DNA of 46,945 nucleotides from an uncultured beta proteobacterium (GTDB lineage Bacteria > Pseudomonadota > Gammaproteobacteria > Burkholderiales > SG8-39), in NCBI GenBank assembly GCA_903859155.1, contig CAIOLO010000145.1, forward strand, positions 1 to 46,945, written 5' to 3'. Positions 32,627-40,874 of the stretch are shown in pieces. Made by a program: the position numbers and the translations under genes. Every line of letters begins with the position of its first letter. Within the stretch, counting starts at the first letter, position 1. Below the pieces are notes generated by a model. It did not search any database. It had not been told where the DNA came from and worked only from the letters and a program-made list of their open reading frames with translations.

Positions 32627-33742
32627 ATGAAAATAGAAAAAATCGAGGCCATTGCGCTGTCCATCAAGCTGCCGCGCGATTTCAAGGGCAGCATCTACAG
32701 CGTGCCGCAGAAAAACGCCGTAGTGACGCGCATCACCACCGACGAAGGGCTGGTCGGGCATTGCGTCAACGGCGAGGGCGAGGCCGCCATCCAGCCGCAG
32801 ATGGTGCAGATCATCGACAAGGAGATTGCGCCGCTCTTGATCGGCCAGGACCCGATGCGCATCGAATCCCACTGGGATGCAATGTGGCGACGTGCAACCT
32901 GGCGCGGCGGGCGCGACATCCGCACCGCGGTGCGCGCGGTGGCTTGTGTCGACAGCGCGCTCTGGGACATCCTCGGCAAGCACGCCAAGCTGCCGCTCTA
33001 CAAACTCTGGGGCGGCGCGCGCGACCGCCTGCCCATCATCGCCATCGGCGGTCAGTATCACGATGACTACCAGCCCGCCGATTACGGCCGCGAAATGGAG
33101 GAGTTCCGCGAATTGGGCCTTGCCGGCTGCAAGTTCAAGGTCGGCGGCAAATCGCCGCGTGAGGATTACGAACGCACACTGGCCGCGCGCCGCGCGGGCG
33201 GCGAGGACTTCGTGCTCTGCGTCGACGCCAACCGCGGCTGGAGCCGCGCCGATGCGCTGGCGTTCGTGCGGCTGTGCCCGGCGCTGAACCTGCGCTGGTT
33301 CGAGGAGCCCTGCGGCTGGGAGAATGACCGCCACGACCTGGCGCTACTGCGTGCGGTGACCGGCATGCCCATCGTCGCCGGCCAATCGGAGATCACCGCC
33401 GAGGATTGCCGCGACCTGATGGTCGATCGCGCCATCGACGTGTGCAATCTCGATGCGAGCTGGGGCGGCGGCCCCAGCGTGTGGTTGCGCGTGGCGCGCA
33501 TGGCGCAGTGCTTTGGGGTACAGATGGGGCATCATGGCGAGCCGGTGCTGGGCGCGCACCTGCTGGCAGCGGTGCAGAACGGCACTTACATGGAAACGCA
33601 TCACCCCGAGCGCGATCCCATTTTTCACCAGATGGTGCAGGGCAGGGGTGATATCGTGAATGGCGACTACGTGCTGCCGCAGGCTCCGGGCTGGGGTCTG
33701 GAGTTCGATGAGGCGTTCATCCAGCGGCATCGCGTCAATTGA
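32627..33742 (+). CDS. Enolase-superfamily dehydratase/racemase (mandelate racemase family)
   Basis: At 371 residues it matches the MR/MLE group. The capping domain covers the N terminus, and the barrel carries the acid/base Lys motif KFKVGG near residue 166, metal ligands CVDANRGW (near 196), RWFEEP (near 224) and AGQSEIT (near 249), with a candidate His base in MGHHGE near 302. Family members abstract the proton alpha to a carboxylate and racemise, lactonise or dehydrate the acid. The specificity is unknown. It is cotranscribed with the preceding Bug receptor, a common genome arrangement for carboxylate catabolism. Confidence 0.9.
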   Translation: MKIEKIEAIALSIKLPRDFKGSIYSVPQKNAVVTRITTDEGLVGHCVNGEGEAAIQPQMVQIIDKEIAPLLIGQDPMRIESHWDAMWRRATWRGGRDIRTAVRAVACVDSALWDILGKHAKLPLYKLWGGARDRLPIIAIGGQYHDDYQPADYGREMEEFRELGLAGCKFKVGGKSPREDYERTLAARRAGGEDFVLCVDANRGWSRADALAFVRLCPALNLRWFEEPCGWENDRHDLALLRAVTGMPIVAGQSEITAEDCRDLMVDRAIDVCNLDASWGGGPSVWLRVARMAQCFGVQMGHHGEPVLGAHLLAAVQNGTYMETHHPERDPIFHQMVQGRGDIVNGDYVLPQAPGWGLEFDEAFIQRHRVN

Positions 33743-33913
33743 AGGAAAGATTGACGCAACACTGAAGCCAGCGGCCGAGGGCTGCTTTTTCTTTGTCGGT
33801 CCGCCAGGGCGGTTCAGCATCAACCAGAGTGTCATGGGCAGCACGCCCGTCGACCCTGCCGGGGGCGTCGCGCCGGTGGCCATGCCGGGCGTCGCGCTTT
33901 GCACGAGCTTCGC

Positions 33914-34804
33914 TCAGCCAGGCAAAGGCGTCGCAGTGCCGAAATAAAACCATTCCTCCCCGGCGGCGGCATTGTCCTTGGGAAGCACGATAAATCCATT
34001 CTCGGGCGCCGGCAGGATTTCGCCGCCGGCCAGCATCGCCATGGCCTCGCCCTTGGCGACTGAATCGAAATGCTTCCACGGCCGGGCAAATGAGGCGCCT
34101 TGCTCACGACGGTAGACGCTTTTCATCCTCACCCCGCGCTGCCGGCCGGCACTGGCCTGCACGTCCAGGCCCAGCGTGGCGAGGCAGCCCTCGTCGAGCA
34201 TGTCAAGGTGCCACAGGGCGCGCAGGATGGCCTGGTAGCCGATCTGCGCCGCATCGGCGTTGTGATGGTGTCCGCATTCGAGCGTGACCGCCAGCGCCCC
34301 CTGGCTCCTGGCATATTCCGTGGTCCCCTGCGATTCCCTGCTGCCATCACCGCCGCCGAAGGCTTCCGACCAGCCGCAGACGAAGTCGGGTACGCCAAGC
34401 GCCCTGGCGTAGGCCAGTTCGCGTGCGTCGTTGCCGCCGAGGAAGATGAACGGCCCGCCTTGCGAGGTGTAGGAATGCAAGTCGAGCAGCACCTCGGTGC
34501 CATCGAGCAGGCCGCAAAGAATGGGATCGAGATGATCCTCGTAGTGCCGCTTTTGTTCTTTCGGATAGAGGTGGCGGTTCAGGTTGCGCTCGACGAAGCG
34601 CACGCCCTCCCGATAGGCCCTCGGATTGGCCACCGGCACCAGCTGGAGAATGCCGCGTTTCAGCACCACGAGGTCGCGGTCGATGTCCGCAGCCAGGCGC
34701 GCCACCGCCTCCGCGCCGCAACGCTCGTTGCCATGCACCGCGCCGAGCACCGTCAGCGCGGGGCCCGCCTGCAGCGGACGGTAGGTTATGATTTTCACAG
34801 TCAT
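33914..34804 (-). CDS. Succinylglutamate desuccinylase/aspartoacylase family deacylase
   Basis: This 296-residue zinc hydrolase shows the M14-like metal motif GAVHGNE near residue 22, a second part NPRAYREGVRFVERNLNRH near 60, and the third ligand region DLHSYTSQGG near 108. ECGHHHN near 174 is the conserved catalytic Glu/His neighbourhood. It removes an acyl group from an amino acid or related amide. I chose ATG 34804 (MTVKIITY) over an in-frame upstream ATG at 34840. It follows the chromate transporter pair by 97 bases on the same strand; a functional link is not evident. Confidence 0.85.
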   Translation of the reverse strand: MTVKIITYRPLQAGPALTVLGAVHGNERCGAEAVARLAADIDRDLVVLKRGILQLVPVANPRAYREGVRFVERNLNRHLYPKEQKRHYEDHLDPILCGLLDGTEVLLDLHSYTSQGGPFIFLGGNDARELAYARALGVPDFVCGWSEAFGGGDGSRESQGTTEYARSQGALAVTLECGHHHNADAAQIGYQAILRALWHLDMLDEGCLATLGLDVQASAGRQRGVRMKSVYRREQGASFARPWKHFDSVAKGEAMAMLAGGEILPAPENGFIVLPKDNAAAGEEWFYFGTATPLPG

Positions 34805-34900
34805 GGCTTTTCCATTCTTGTTGGCTGGCCGGCGGCACATTGGCGGCGGTAGATCCGGCTTGAATCCCGCATCGGCACTACATTTTCATCTCGAATCTGT

Positions 34901-35431
34901 TTATATGATATCGAGTATGCCGGCGAGCGCGCCGGCGCCGATCAACCACAGCGGATTCAGACGAGTACGCAAGACCAGCAGCGCGGTGGCGAAACTCATC
35001 ACCACGCCCCGCCAGTCGCCGGAGAGCGTGGTCAGCATCACCCATGCGGTCGATAACATCAGTCCAATCACAACGGGCGCCAGTCCGCGGCGCACCGCCA
35101 GCGCCAGAGTCGCCTCGGGATTGCGCGCATTCAGATGAATCACGATCGAAGTCAAGATGGTGCCGGGCAGAAACATCGCCACCGTCAATGCCAGCGCACC
35201 GCCCCAGCCCCCGAGCACTGTGCCCAGCATCGTCATCACCATTACGTTGGGACCAGGCGTGGCCTGTGACAGGGCATACACCTCGCCAAACTGGCGCGCG
35301 GTTAGCCAGGCGTTCTGTTCGACGACGTGGCGCTGAATGTCGGGAATCGCCGAGGTCAGGCCGCCGACCGCCATGAACAGTATCGGTGTGAACTGCCAGA
35401 AAAGGCCGAGCAGATCGTCTTGCTGGCTCAT
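34901..35431 (-). CDS. Chromate transporter subunit (ChrA C-half type)
   Basis: This 176-residue inner-membrane protein has about five or six hydrophobic helices and the chromate-ion-transporter motif: AVGGLTSAIPDIQRHVVE, QFGEVYALSQATPGPN and FLPGTILTSIV. It is one half of a two-gene ChrA-type transporter; its ATG overlaps the stop of the partner gene by 4 bases. Many ChrA-type pairs are annotated as chromate or anion transporters without proof of substrate. Confidence 0.85.
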   Translation of the reverse strand: MSQQDDLLGLFWQFTPILFMAVGGLTSAIPDIQRHVVEQNAWLTARQFGEVYALSQATPGPNVMVMTMLGTVLGGWGGALALTVAMFLPGTILTSIVIHLNARNPEATLALAVRRGLAPVVIGLMLSTAWVMLTTLSGDWRGVVMSFATALLVLRTRLNPLWLIGAGALAGILDII

Positions 35432-36045
35432 TTGTCACCCCCGGCAGCATTGCCCATCGCAAGCCGGTTAGCCACGATATCGCGCCAGGCAATGCCCACT
35501 GCAATCGGTGCCAGCACCAGCATCACCGAGACCAGCGGCCAGCGCGCGGCGCCGATTGCCGCAAAGGTCACCAGGCTGAACAGCCAGGGCCGCAGCCGGC
35601 GCGGCATGGCCTTTGCCATGCTGTAGGCATTGGCGATCATCATTCCCACCACCACGGTAAACATGCCGGTCAGCGCCTTATTGACCAACGGCTGCCCGCC
35701 GAATTCCAGGTACAGCATGGCAACGCTCACCATGACAAAAAACGGTACGCAGATAAAACCCAGTCCTGCGGCAACCGCGCCGCGCACGCCGGCAAAGCGA
35801 TGCCCGAACATGAGCGACAAGTTGTACAGATTGGCGCCGCCGGGGATCAGCTGCGCAATGGCGAAATGCTCGGCAAACTCTGTCTCGGTAACCCACTTGC
35901 GGTCATCGATCAAACTTCGGCGGAGCCAGAACATGGTTCCGCCGAAGCCGAGCAGGGTTATCTTGGTGTAGAGAAGGTAAATCATCCACGGCGTGATGGC
36001 GCCGGGTATTGGATCGGTTTCAGGCTTCGCAGGCAATTCAGGCAT
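35428..36045 (-). CDS. Chromate transporter subunit (ChrA N-half type)
   Basis: This 205-residue membrane protein has ITLLGFGGTMFWLRRSL, WVTETEFAEHFAIAQLIPGG and AGLGFICVPFFVMVSVAML. The PGG(A)N segment replaces the usual PGPN. ATG 36045 is chosen because the homology starts at MPELPAK. The open frame reaches 36621, but that extension is only a shadow of the CMD gene. Paired with the next gene, it would form a heterodimeric anion exporter. Confidence 0.85.
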   Translation of the reverse strand: MPELPAKPETDPIPGAITPWMIYLLYTKITLLGFGGTMFWLRRSLIDDRKWVTETEFAEHFAIAQLIPGGANLYNLSLMFGHRFAGVRGAVAAGLGFICVPFFVMVSVAMLYLEFGGQPLVNKALTGMFTVVVGMMIANAYSMAKAMPRRLRPWLFSLVTFAAIGAARWPLVSVMLVLAPIAVGIAWRDIVANRLAMGNAAGGDK

Positions 36046-36125
36046 GGCAAATCCTGTTAAACGCTTCTGGTGCCGGACAAGGTCCCATCGAGTGGGGGCT
36101 ATGCAGTGTATTTCCCGAACGCCGC

Positions 36126-36752
36126 TTACTTGCGCGCCCAGTATTCGGAGGAAGCCTTTGTTTTTGTCAGTGACTGAGCATCCTCGAATCCAGGCGCCAT
36201 CGATCCCGCGGTGCCGGCCATTACCTGATGATGATCGATATTGAGGGTGCGAATCCAGCTTTGCTGGCCGAAGGTAAGGCCAATGGCGCATCCCAATTCC
36301 ACCAGTTCGGGTTCGGTAAAGTGCGCATGCATGCGCTCCCAGTATGCATCGTCCGTTGCGGTGCGCCAGACAATGGCCTCGGCGTATGCCAGTGCCGCCT
36401 TTTGACGGGCATCGTATTTGACTGATTTCTCGAAATTCATCAGGTCGTCGTAGTGTGCCTCCTGCAGACCCTCGCTCGCGCCCTTGATGGAGCGTTGGTT
36501 GCCACAGAATTCGCACACGACGGAACGCGACACGTAGACGCGGCACAGTTCCTTGATGCGGTGGTCCAGTACGCCGTTCCTGAAAACCTTGTCCCAGGAG
36601 TTGGCGAAAAACCAGAAACAATCCGCCACGTGCGCGCGCACCGCGCTGCTCTCCGGCCGCGGTGTGCCATCGCGCGCGCAGCGCTCCATCTCGAGGCGCA
36701 TTTCAGGCGTCATTTTTTCAAGAGGGACATAACTGATTCGAGGGGTAGACAT
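36126..36752 (-). CDS. Carboxymuconolactone decarboxylase (AhpD-like) family protein
   Basis: This 208-residue helical protein has the CMD/AhpD fold with RIKELCRVYVSRSVVCEFCGNQR near residue 70, where VCEFC is the redox CxxC and the following residues complete the proton relay, then LAYAEAIVWRTATDD and a QSWIRTLNIDHHQ segment. CxxC members act as alkylhydroperoxidases; others act on ring lactones. Start ATG 36752 is used; a longer reading to 36905 adds unrelated sequence. It is upstream of the chromate-transporter genes with an 80-base gap. Confidence 0.82.
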   Translation of the reverse strand: MSTPRISYVPLEKMTPEMRLEMERCARDGTPRPESSAVRAHVADCFWFFANSWDKVFRNGVLDHRIKELCRVYVSRSVVCEFCGNQRSIKGASEGLQEAHYDDLMNFEKSVKYDARQKAALAYAEAIVWRTATDDAYWERMHAHFTEPELVELGCAIGLTFGQQSWIRTLNIDHHQVMAGTAGSMAPGFEDAQSLTKTKASSEYWARK

Positions 36753-36996
36753 GGTATTTGACCTTGAGGAAGCTGGAGTCCGGCTATTATCGTCGTTGCA
36801 ATTTATTTTGGCATTCGGGGAGTCGCTCAGGATCTGCAGCTTTCGGCCAAAAGACCGATCCGGGCGGCAGCGCAACAACAAGCAGACCACGGCAACCGGT
36901 TGCACTCCATGGAATTTTGCTCAAGTTGGGGGCCGAAGTGCCGTTAATGCAGATGAGTGCGACTTTGCGCATTCACAACCACCAAAGGATCCTTCC

Positions 36997-37206
36997 ATGG
37001 AAGTAAATGCTGTTGGTAGTAGCGCCAACTACCTGCTGGCCCAATCCGCCCAGCAATTGCCTGAAACGGCAGAGGTCAAAAAGTCGGGCGGGGAAAGCGA
37101 TGGTGATTCGGACGACAAGGAAACCAAGGCGGCAAAAGCTGCGCCGGCTGCCAGCGTCAATTCGAGCGGCCAGAAAACCGGCCAGATCATCAACGTCGCT
37201 GCATAA
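36997..37206 (+). CDS. Small Asp/Gly/Lys-rich protein
   Basis: This 69-residue protein starts at ATG 36997 with AAAGGAT 6-7 bases upstream. It has MEVNAVGSSANYLLAQSAQQL, then an acidic-basic stretch (GGESDGDSDDKETKA) and an Ala-rich end closing with GQIINVAA. No signal peptide is evident. I think it is a small conserved protein of unknown role seen near motility or surface genes in betaproteobacteria, but this is from memory of pattern, not a match. It lies in the 244-base gap after the CMD gene and before the methyltransferase. The longer open frame from 36751 looks like read-through. Confidence 0.4.
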   Translation: MEVNAVGSSANYLLAQSAQQLPETAEVKKSGGESDGDSDDKETKAAKAAPAASVNSSGQKTGQIINVAA

Positions 37207-37459
37207 GCGCGACCTGCATGCGGTTTCTCCTTCGGGGGAGGGCGCATGCCGCATTCAATCCGCGCGGCCAAGCGCTCGGCATGCAGGCCGCTGCGAACAG
37301 GCGCGCAGGCCGCCGCCCGCGGCCGTTATCGGCAATCGCGTTTGCGTGCGCAGCGCCAATGTCGATACTCAGTGCGCGCAAACAAGGAGGGACGTAATAT
37401 CCAGATGATCCACAAACCGGTCGCCGTCGAGGTTGCAATACGGCCATGTCGATATCTTG

Positions 37460-38404
37460 ATGAAGCAAAAGGTTAACGCAAAAACGCTGGCGTGGCTGAA
37501 AGCGAATCCCTCTTTGGAGGAGCTTTGCTCCAGATATCCGGATGATTGGGCGGCGGTGCAACAGGATATTTCCGTCATTGTTGAGCGCGGTGTTGCGCAA
37601 GAGCTGAAGATTTACCTGGAGCGCCTGTCAAATGATGCGGCGTTGGCCAGAGGTTCTTCCGGTGACCGGCAAACGGCTGTGTCAAAGTTTGTTCGCAGCC
37701 GGATGGCGCATGAGTCGGTCAGAAAATTGTGCCTGGATATGTTGGGCACGGAGGCAGGGGCAACGAAAGGCAAGCTGCGTTTCAACCTGCTCAATGGTTA
37801 TATAGCCCAGAAGCTGCTGTTCTCCAGAGGGTGGGAGCGCAAGCCGGTTTCCCTGTTCTGGTTCCGCCTGTTCTGGCCGCTTGTCTGGCAGAAAAGGCGG
37901 CTTATGCCCCTGGTACAACCCAGGGGAATCTATTGTTTCTATTCGCGCGCCTTGGTCGAGTCTCTGGCCCGGATGATTGCTTGCAGAAGTTGTGTGGAAA
38001 TCGGCGCCGGAGACGGAACGCTTGCGCGGTTTCTGAAGAATCAGGGTGTCCAGCTGACGGCGACGGATACGCATGACTGGAAACATGTGGTGGAGTACCC
38101 TGGGTGGGTCGTCAAGAGCGATGCTCGCGCGGCTCTCGCTACCTATAGCCCGGAGGTGGTCATCTGTTCGTGGCCGCCGTCGCAGAACGATTTTGAACGC
38201 CACGTGTTCAATACGCCCGGCGTGCAGCTTTATATCGTCATCGGCAGCCGTTACCGGTTTGCATTCGGCAATTGGAAAGACTACCAGCGGCAATCTGCTT
38301 TCGACATCGAGGAGGACAAGAAGCTGGGGGCGCTGGTGTTACCCCCTGAATTGGGGGGCGCCGTTTATGTCTTCCGGCGAAAGGCGACTGTCAACGGCAG
38401 CTAA
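37460..38404 (+). CDS. SAM-dependent methyltransferase-like protein
   Basis: This is an approximately 314-residue cytosolic protein. The N-terminal 150 residues are helical and basic, without a recognised domain. A Rossmann methyltransferase core follows: CVEIGAGDGTLARFL (motif I) near residue 180, TATDTHDW near 202, and VVICSWPPSQN near 235 (motif IV-like; the NPPY of DNA methyltransferases is absent). The target is unknown. The ATG at 37460 lacks a good ribosome binding site; a TTG at 37433 is possible. It converges with the RodZ-like gene. The 253 bases before it hold an imperfect hairpin and no gene I can support. Confidence 0.6.
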   Translation: MKQKVNAKTLAWLKANPSLEELCSRYPDDWAAVQQDISVIVERGVAQELKIYLERLSNDAALARGSSGDRQTAVSKFVRSRMAHESVRKLCLDMLGTEAGATKGKLRFNLLNGYIAQKLLFSRGWERKPVSLFWFRLFWPLVWQKRRLMPLVQPRGIYCFYSRALVESLARMIACRSCVEIGAGDGTLARFLKNQGVQLTATDTHDWKHVVEYPGWVVKSDARAALATYSPEVVICSWPPSQNDFERHVFNTPGVQLYIVIGSRYRFAFGNWKDYQRQSAFDIEEDKKLGALVLPPELGGAVYVFRRKATVNGS

Positions 38405-38497
38405 AGGCGCGGGGGCGGCCAATCAACCCGGCGCCTTCCCCACATTGGCCACCGTGCCACATCTCGACTCTGCTGTAAGAATTGGGCAGGATCGGCT

Positions 38498-38523
38498 CTC
38501 GGGGTGCGGTCTCGGGGTGCGGT
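38498..38523. repeat. 13-bp tandem duplication
   Basis: CTCGGGGTGCGGT occurs twice in a row (38498-38510, 38511-38523) in the 174-base gap between the convergent methyltransferase and RodZ-like genes. There is nothing else notable in that gap. It looks like a simple local duplication. Confidence 0.8.
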
Positions 38524-38578
38524 GGCGGCAAATGCCAGTATTTTCGCCAATATGAACCAGGTTAAATCCGCCGCGCCG

Positions 38579-39526
38579 TCAATTGCCCACGTCAGCAGGC
38601 TTCGGGACAAAGCGCGCCCAGTCTCCTCTCGCGATGGCTTGCGGTGGCAGCATCCGACCCTGGTAGAAGATCTCGACGTTTTTTCCTTCCACGACCCGGA
38701 TGACCTCGCCGGAGGCGATCGGGACGCGCTGTGCCGCGCCCCGGGCGAAGTCGATGCGAACACCTTCGGATTCGGCCTGCTGCTGTTTCTTCATCAGTAC
38801 CGAGGGTTCGTTGCTGTTGATGAAGAAATAGTCCGGTGACTTGTTCGCATTGAGGCCCTGCACCCGGATCACCTTTTCGACGGGAGGGGGGGGCGCAGGT
38901 GCTGCGGCCGCAACCGGCGTCCTGTCCGGCTGCGGCGCGGCGCTTGCCGCGGAGGAGGGGGGGGTGGCCTCAACTGCGGGCTGGACCGCGGCGTTGTCCG
39001 GGCCGCCATCGTGGGGTTCGGTTTGCATAACATCAGACGCAGCCACCGTCGGTTCAGGCAGGGCGGCCTCGCGTATGGGTGTCACGGCAGTCGATGGCAG
39101 GGGTGAGGTCTCATTCGTCCCGATGGTGATGGCGATGACGATGGCCACGAGCAACACGACCGTGGCAAGCAGCATGCCGGCACGCAATTTCCCGCTCGTT
39201 TGCCGGACCGGCGCGGCAACGGTCTCGGCGGGGGGCGCCACCACGGTTGCGTCGCGGGGCTCCACCTCCCGTGGCTCCTCGTTGCGCTGGGATATCAGAA
39301 TTTTATCCCAGTCCAGCTCCAGCAATCTAGCGAAGCGGCGGGCGCACCAGGAGCGGGCCGAAGGACCGGGGAAGGATACGCCCGAGCCGCATTCCAGCGC
39401 GCGCACCTGCTTTACCGACAGGCACAGGTTCTTTGCCACGCTGTCCTGCGAAAGGCTGCGCCCGGTGCGCCCATCTAGGAGCACCTTGCCCACGCCGGGC
39501 CAGTTAATGTTGTCGGTCGAGGTCAT
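38579..39526 (-). CDS. RodZ-like HTH transmembrane protein
   Basis: This 315-residue protein has the RodZ/cytoskeleton-associated layout. A cytoplasmic helix-turn-helix domain (residues 14-75, with LSQDSVAKNLCLSVKQVRALECG) is followed by a single membrane helix (residues 117-136), a long Pro/Ala-rich periplasmic linker (150-235) and a compact C-terminal periplasmic domain (VIRVQGLNANKSP, then FYQGRMLPP). The linker is encoded with runs of 8 Gs (38886-38893 and 38957-38964). It is the last gene of the four-gene ParA-like operon, so it may anchor that system to the envelope. It is unlikely to be the cell-shape RodZ itself. Confidence 0.7.
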   Translation of the reverse strand: MTSTDNINWPGVGKVLLDGRTGRSLSQDSVAKNLCLSVKQVRALECGSGVSFPGPSARSWCARRFARLLELDWDKILISQRNEEPREVEPRDATVVAPPAETVAAPVRQTSGKLRAGMLLATVVLLVAIVIAITIGTNETSPLPSTAVTPIREAALPEPTVAASDVMQTEPHDGGPDNAAVQPAVEATPPSSAASAAPQPDRTPVAAAAPAPPPPVEKVIRVQGLNANKSPDYFFINSNEPSVLMKKQQQAESEGVRIDFARGAAQRVPIASGEVIRVVEGKNVEIFYQGRMLPPQAIARGDWARFVPKPADVGN

Positions 39527-39752
39527 GGTTTGGAGTTCGAATGTGGAGAGTGTTGCCGCCTGGACATCGGCAGCGTGTGTTTGCGTCGGTTGGAGGAGCG
39601 GCAAAGCGCGTTCATTGCGATCACGTTCCTGTCTGAGGATAGAACCGGACCGACGCGCAGTGCAACGAACAAAATATTGAGATTGTTTAAGCGGATCAGG
39701 CGATGCGTCGCCTCGGCCGGAACGCGGTGGCAGTGCGGAGCGGTCATATTCC

Positions 39753-40211
39753 TCACCCGGGGATCCCCGAGACCTTTTTTATCTGGCTCCTGAAATTGGC
39801 GATGCGCTCTTCCAATTCAGGCCGTGCGTTCATCAGCTCGCCCAGCTCGCTTTCATCGGTTTTCGCATCCGGTTCGCGTTTTGCAGGTTCCCGGACGGAG
39901 ATGCTGATGCGGACCCGGTTCCCGGCCCAGCCTTCGCCTATGAATTGGGCAAGCACCTGCACCAGCGCATAAGTCAGCAGCATGGCGGTAACCGCCATCA
40001 GAGTATAGAAATACAACAGCAGAATCGCGCCGGCGGAAATGTTGCCGCGGCTCAATCCGCGGGTAATTTCCCTGAACGACCAATCCCACGTGCTCGCGCT
40101 GATCCAGCCAACGCCGCTGTGCGCGAGCTCAAACAGGAGCAGCAATGCAAACCCATGCCAGAGAATCAGCAGCAGCCACAGGGATGTCGCCGATATCCGC
40201 GGTGCTTTCAT
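39753..40211 (-). CDS. Two-TM inner-membrane protein of the ParA operon
   Basis: This 152-residue protein is not recognised by family. It has a hydrophobic helix near residues 8-28 (SLWLLLILWHGFALLLLF), a periplasmic loop of about 40 residues (SGVGWISASTWDW), a second helix near 65-90 (AGAILLLYFYTLMAVTAMLL) and a charged C-terminal tail ending SQIKKVSGIPG. The ATG overlaps the upstream coiled-coil gene's stop by 4 bases. It would be a membrane partner of the RodZ-like and ParA-like proteins. Confidence 0.6.
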   Translation of the reverse strand: MKAPRISATSLWLLLILWHGFALLLLFELAHSGVGWISASTWDWSFREITRGLSRGNISAGAILLLYFYTLMAVTAMLLTYALVQVLAQFIGEGWAGNRVRISISVREPAKREPDAKTDESELGELMNARPELEERIANFRSQIKKVSGIPG

Positions 40212-40819
40212 GGCCCGCTCCGCTCCTCGCTGCAGGACACCAGCGAACTGACGATCTCGCGCATCAGATCGACGCGGATCTTCTTGGTTGCCAGGGACTG
40301 CTTTTCGCATTCTTGCGCGACCAATATGTGCTCGTTGAGCAGATTTCTCGTAAGGTGAATTTCACCGTCGAGTTCCTGCAGGGTTTTCTTCAGCCGGTTT
40401 CTTTCATCCAGCTTGACCGAAAGGCCGCGCATGATCTCCACCACGTCGTTCAACTCGCTCGAGGGTTCGCCGTCGGAGAGCGTGGAAAACATTTCCCTGA
40501 TCGCGGTGCTGAGCGAGAGCAGGTCCAGGGGATTGGGGAATACGGGCTCCGGCGCCTCTTCTGTCGCGCCCGCCGGATTGCCGGCTTGCACAGGGTCGTC
40601 GGTTCCTCCAGTATTGGCGATGCCCTTTATGCGCAGCAGCTTCCCGTTACGGTTGAAATGAAACACCTTGTTCAGGACGGCGGCGTCGCCCGCGTCGGGA
40701 TCCGGCGTCGCCGTATCGGCTTGCGAGCCGGGGCGGGATTTGCGCGCCCGATGGTCCTGATCGGTAATCGAGACGATGGGCGCCTTTTCCCAGCCGCTTT
40801 TTGGATCGAAATGTTTCAT
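40208..40819 (-). CDS. Coiled-coil cytoplasmic protein of the ParA operon
   Basis: This 203-residue protein has an unstructured acidic-basic N-terminal half with many Asp, Ala and Pro, then from about residue 115 a strong coiled coil (ELNDVVEIMRGLSVKLDERN, then LKKTLQELDGEIHLTRNLL) running to the end (LVSCSEERSGP). No homology recognised. It starts at ATG 40819 (MKHFDPKSG), 56 bases after the ParA-like gene, and overlaps the two-TM gene by 4 bases. Its shape suits an adaptor between ParA and cargo (inference). Confidence 0.55.
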   Translation of the reverse strand: MKHFDPKSGWEKAPIVSITDQDHRARKSRPGSQADTATPDPDAGDAAVLNKVFHFNRNGKLLRIKGIANTGGTDDPVQAGNPAGATEEAPEPVFPNPLDLLSLSTAIREMFSTLSDGEPSSELNDVVEIMRGLSVKLDERNRLKKTLQELDGEIHLTRNLLNEHILVAQECEKQSLATKKIRVDLMREIVSSLVSCSEERSGP

Positions 40820-40874
40820 GTCTTGACCTCGCAACTGTCGTCTGTCGATTGAAGCAGCGTAAAGTTCCGTCAAT

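Noticed and set aside
33765-33800. Possible terminator after the enolase-superfamily gene
   Set aside because: Only a 4-bp stem (CAGC/GCTG) precedes the T-rich stretch, too weak to call.
37207-37250. Imperfect hairpin downstream of the small acidic protein
   Set aside because: Interrupted stem with mismatches and no T-run; not strong enough to list as a terminator.
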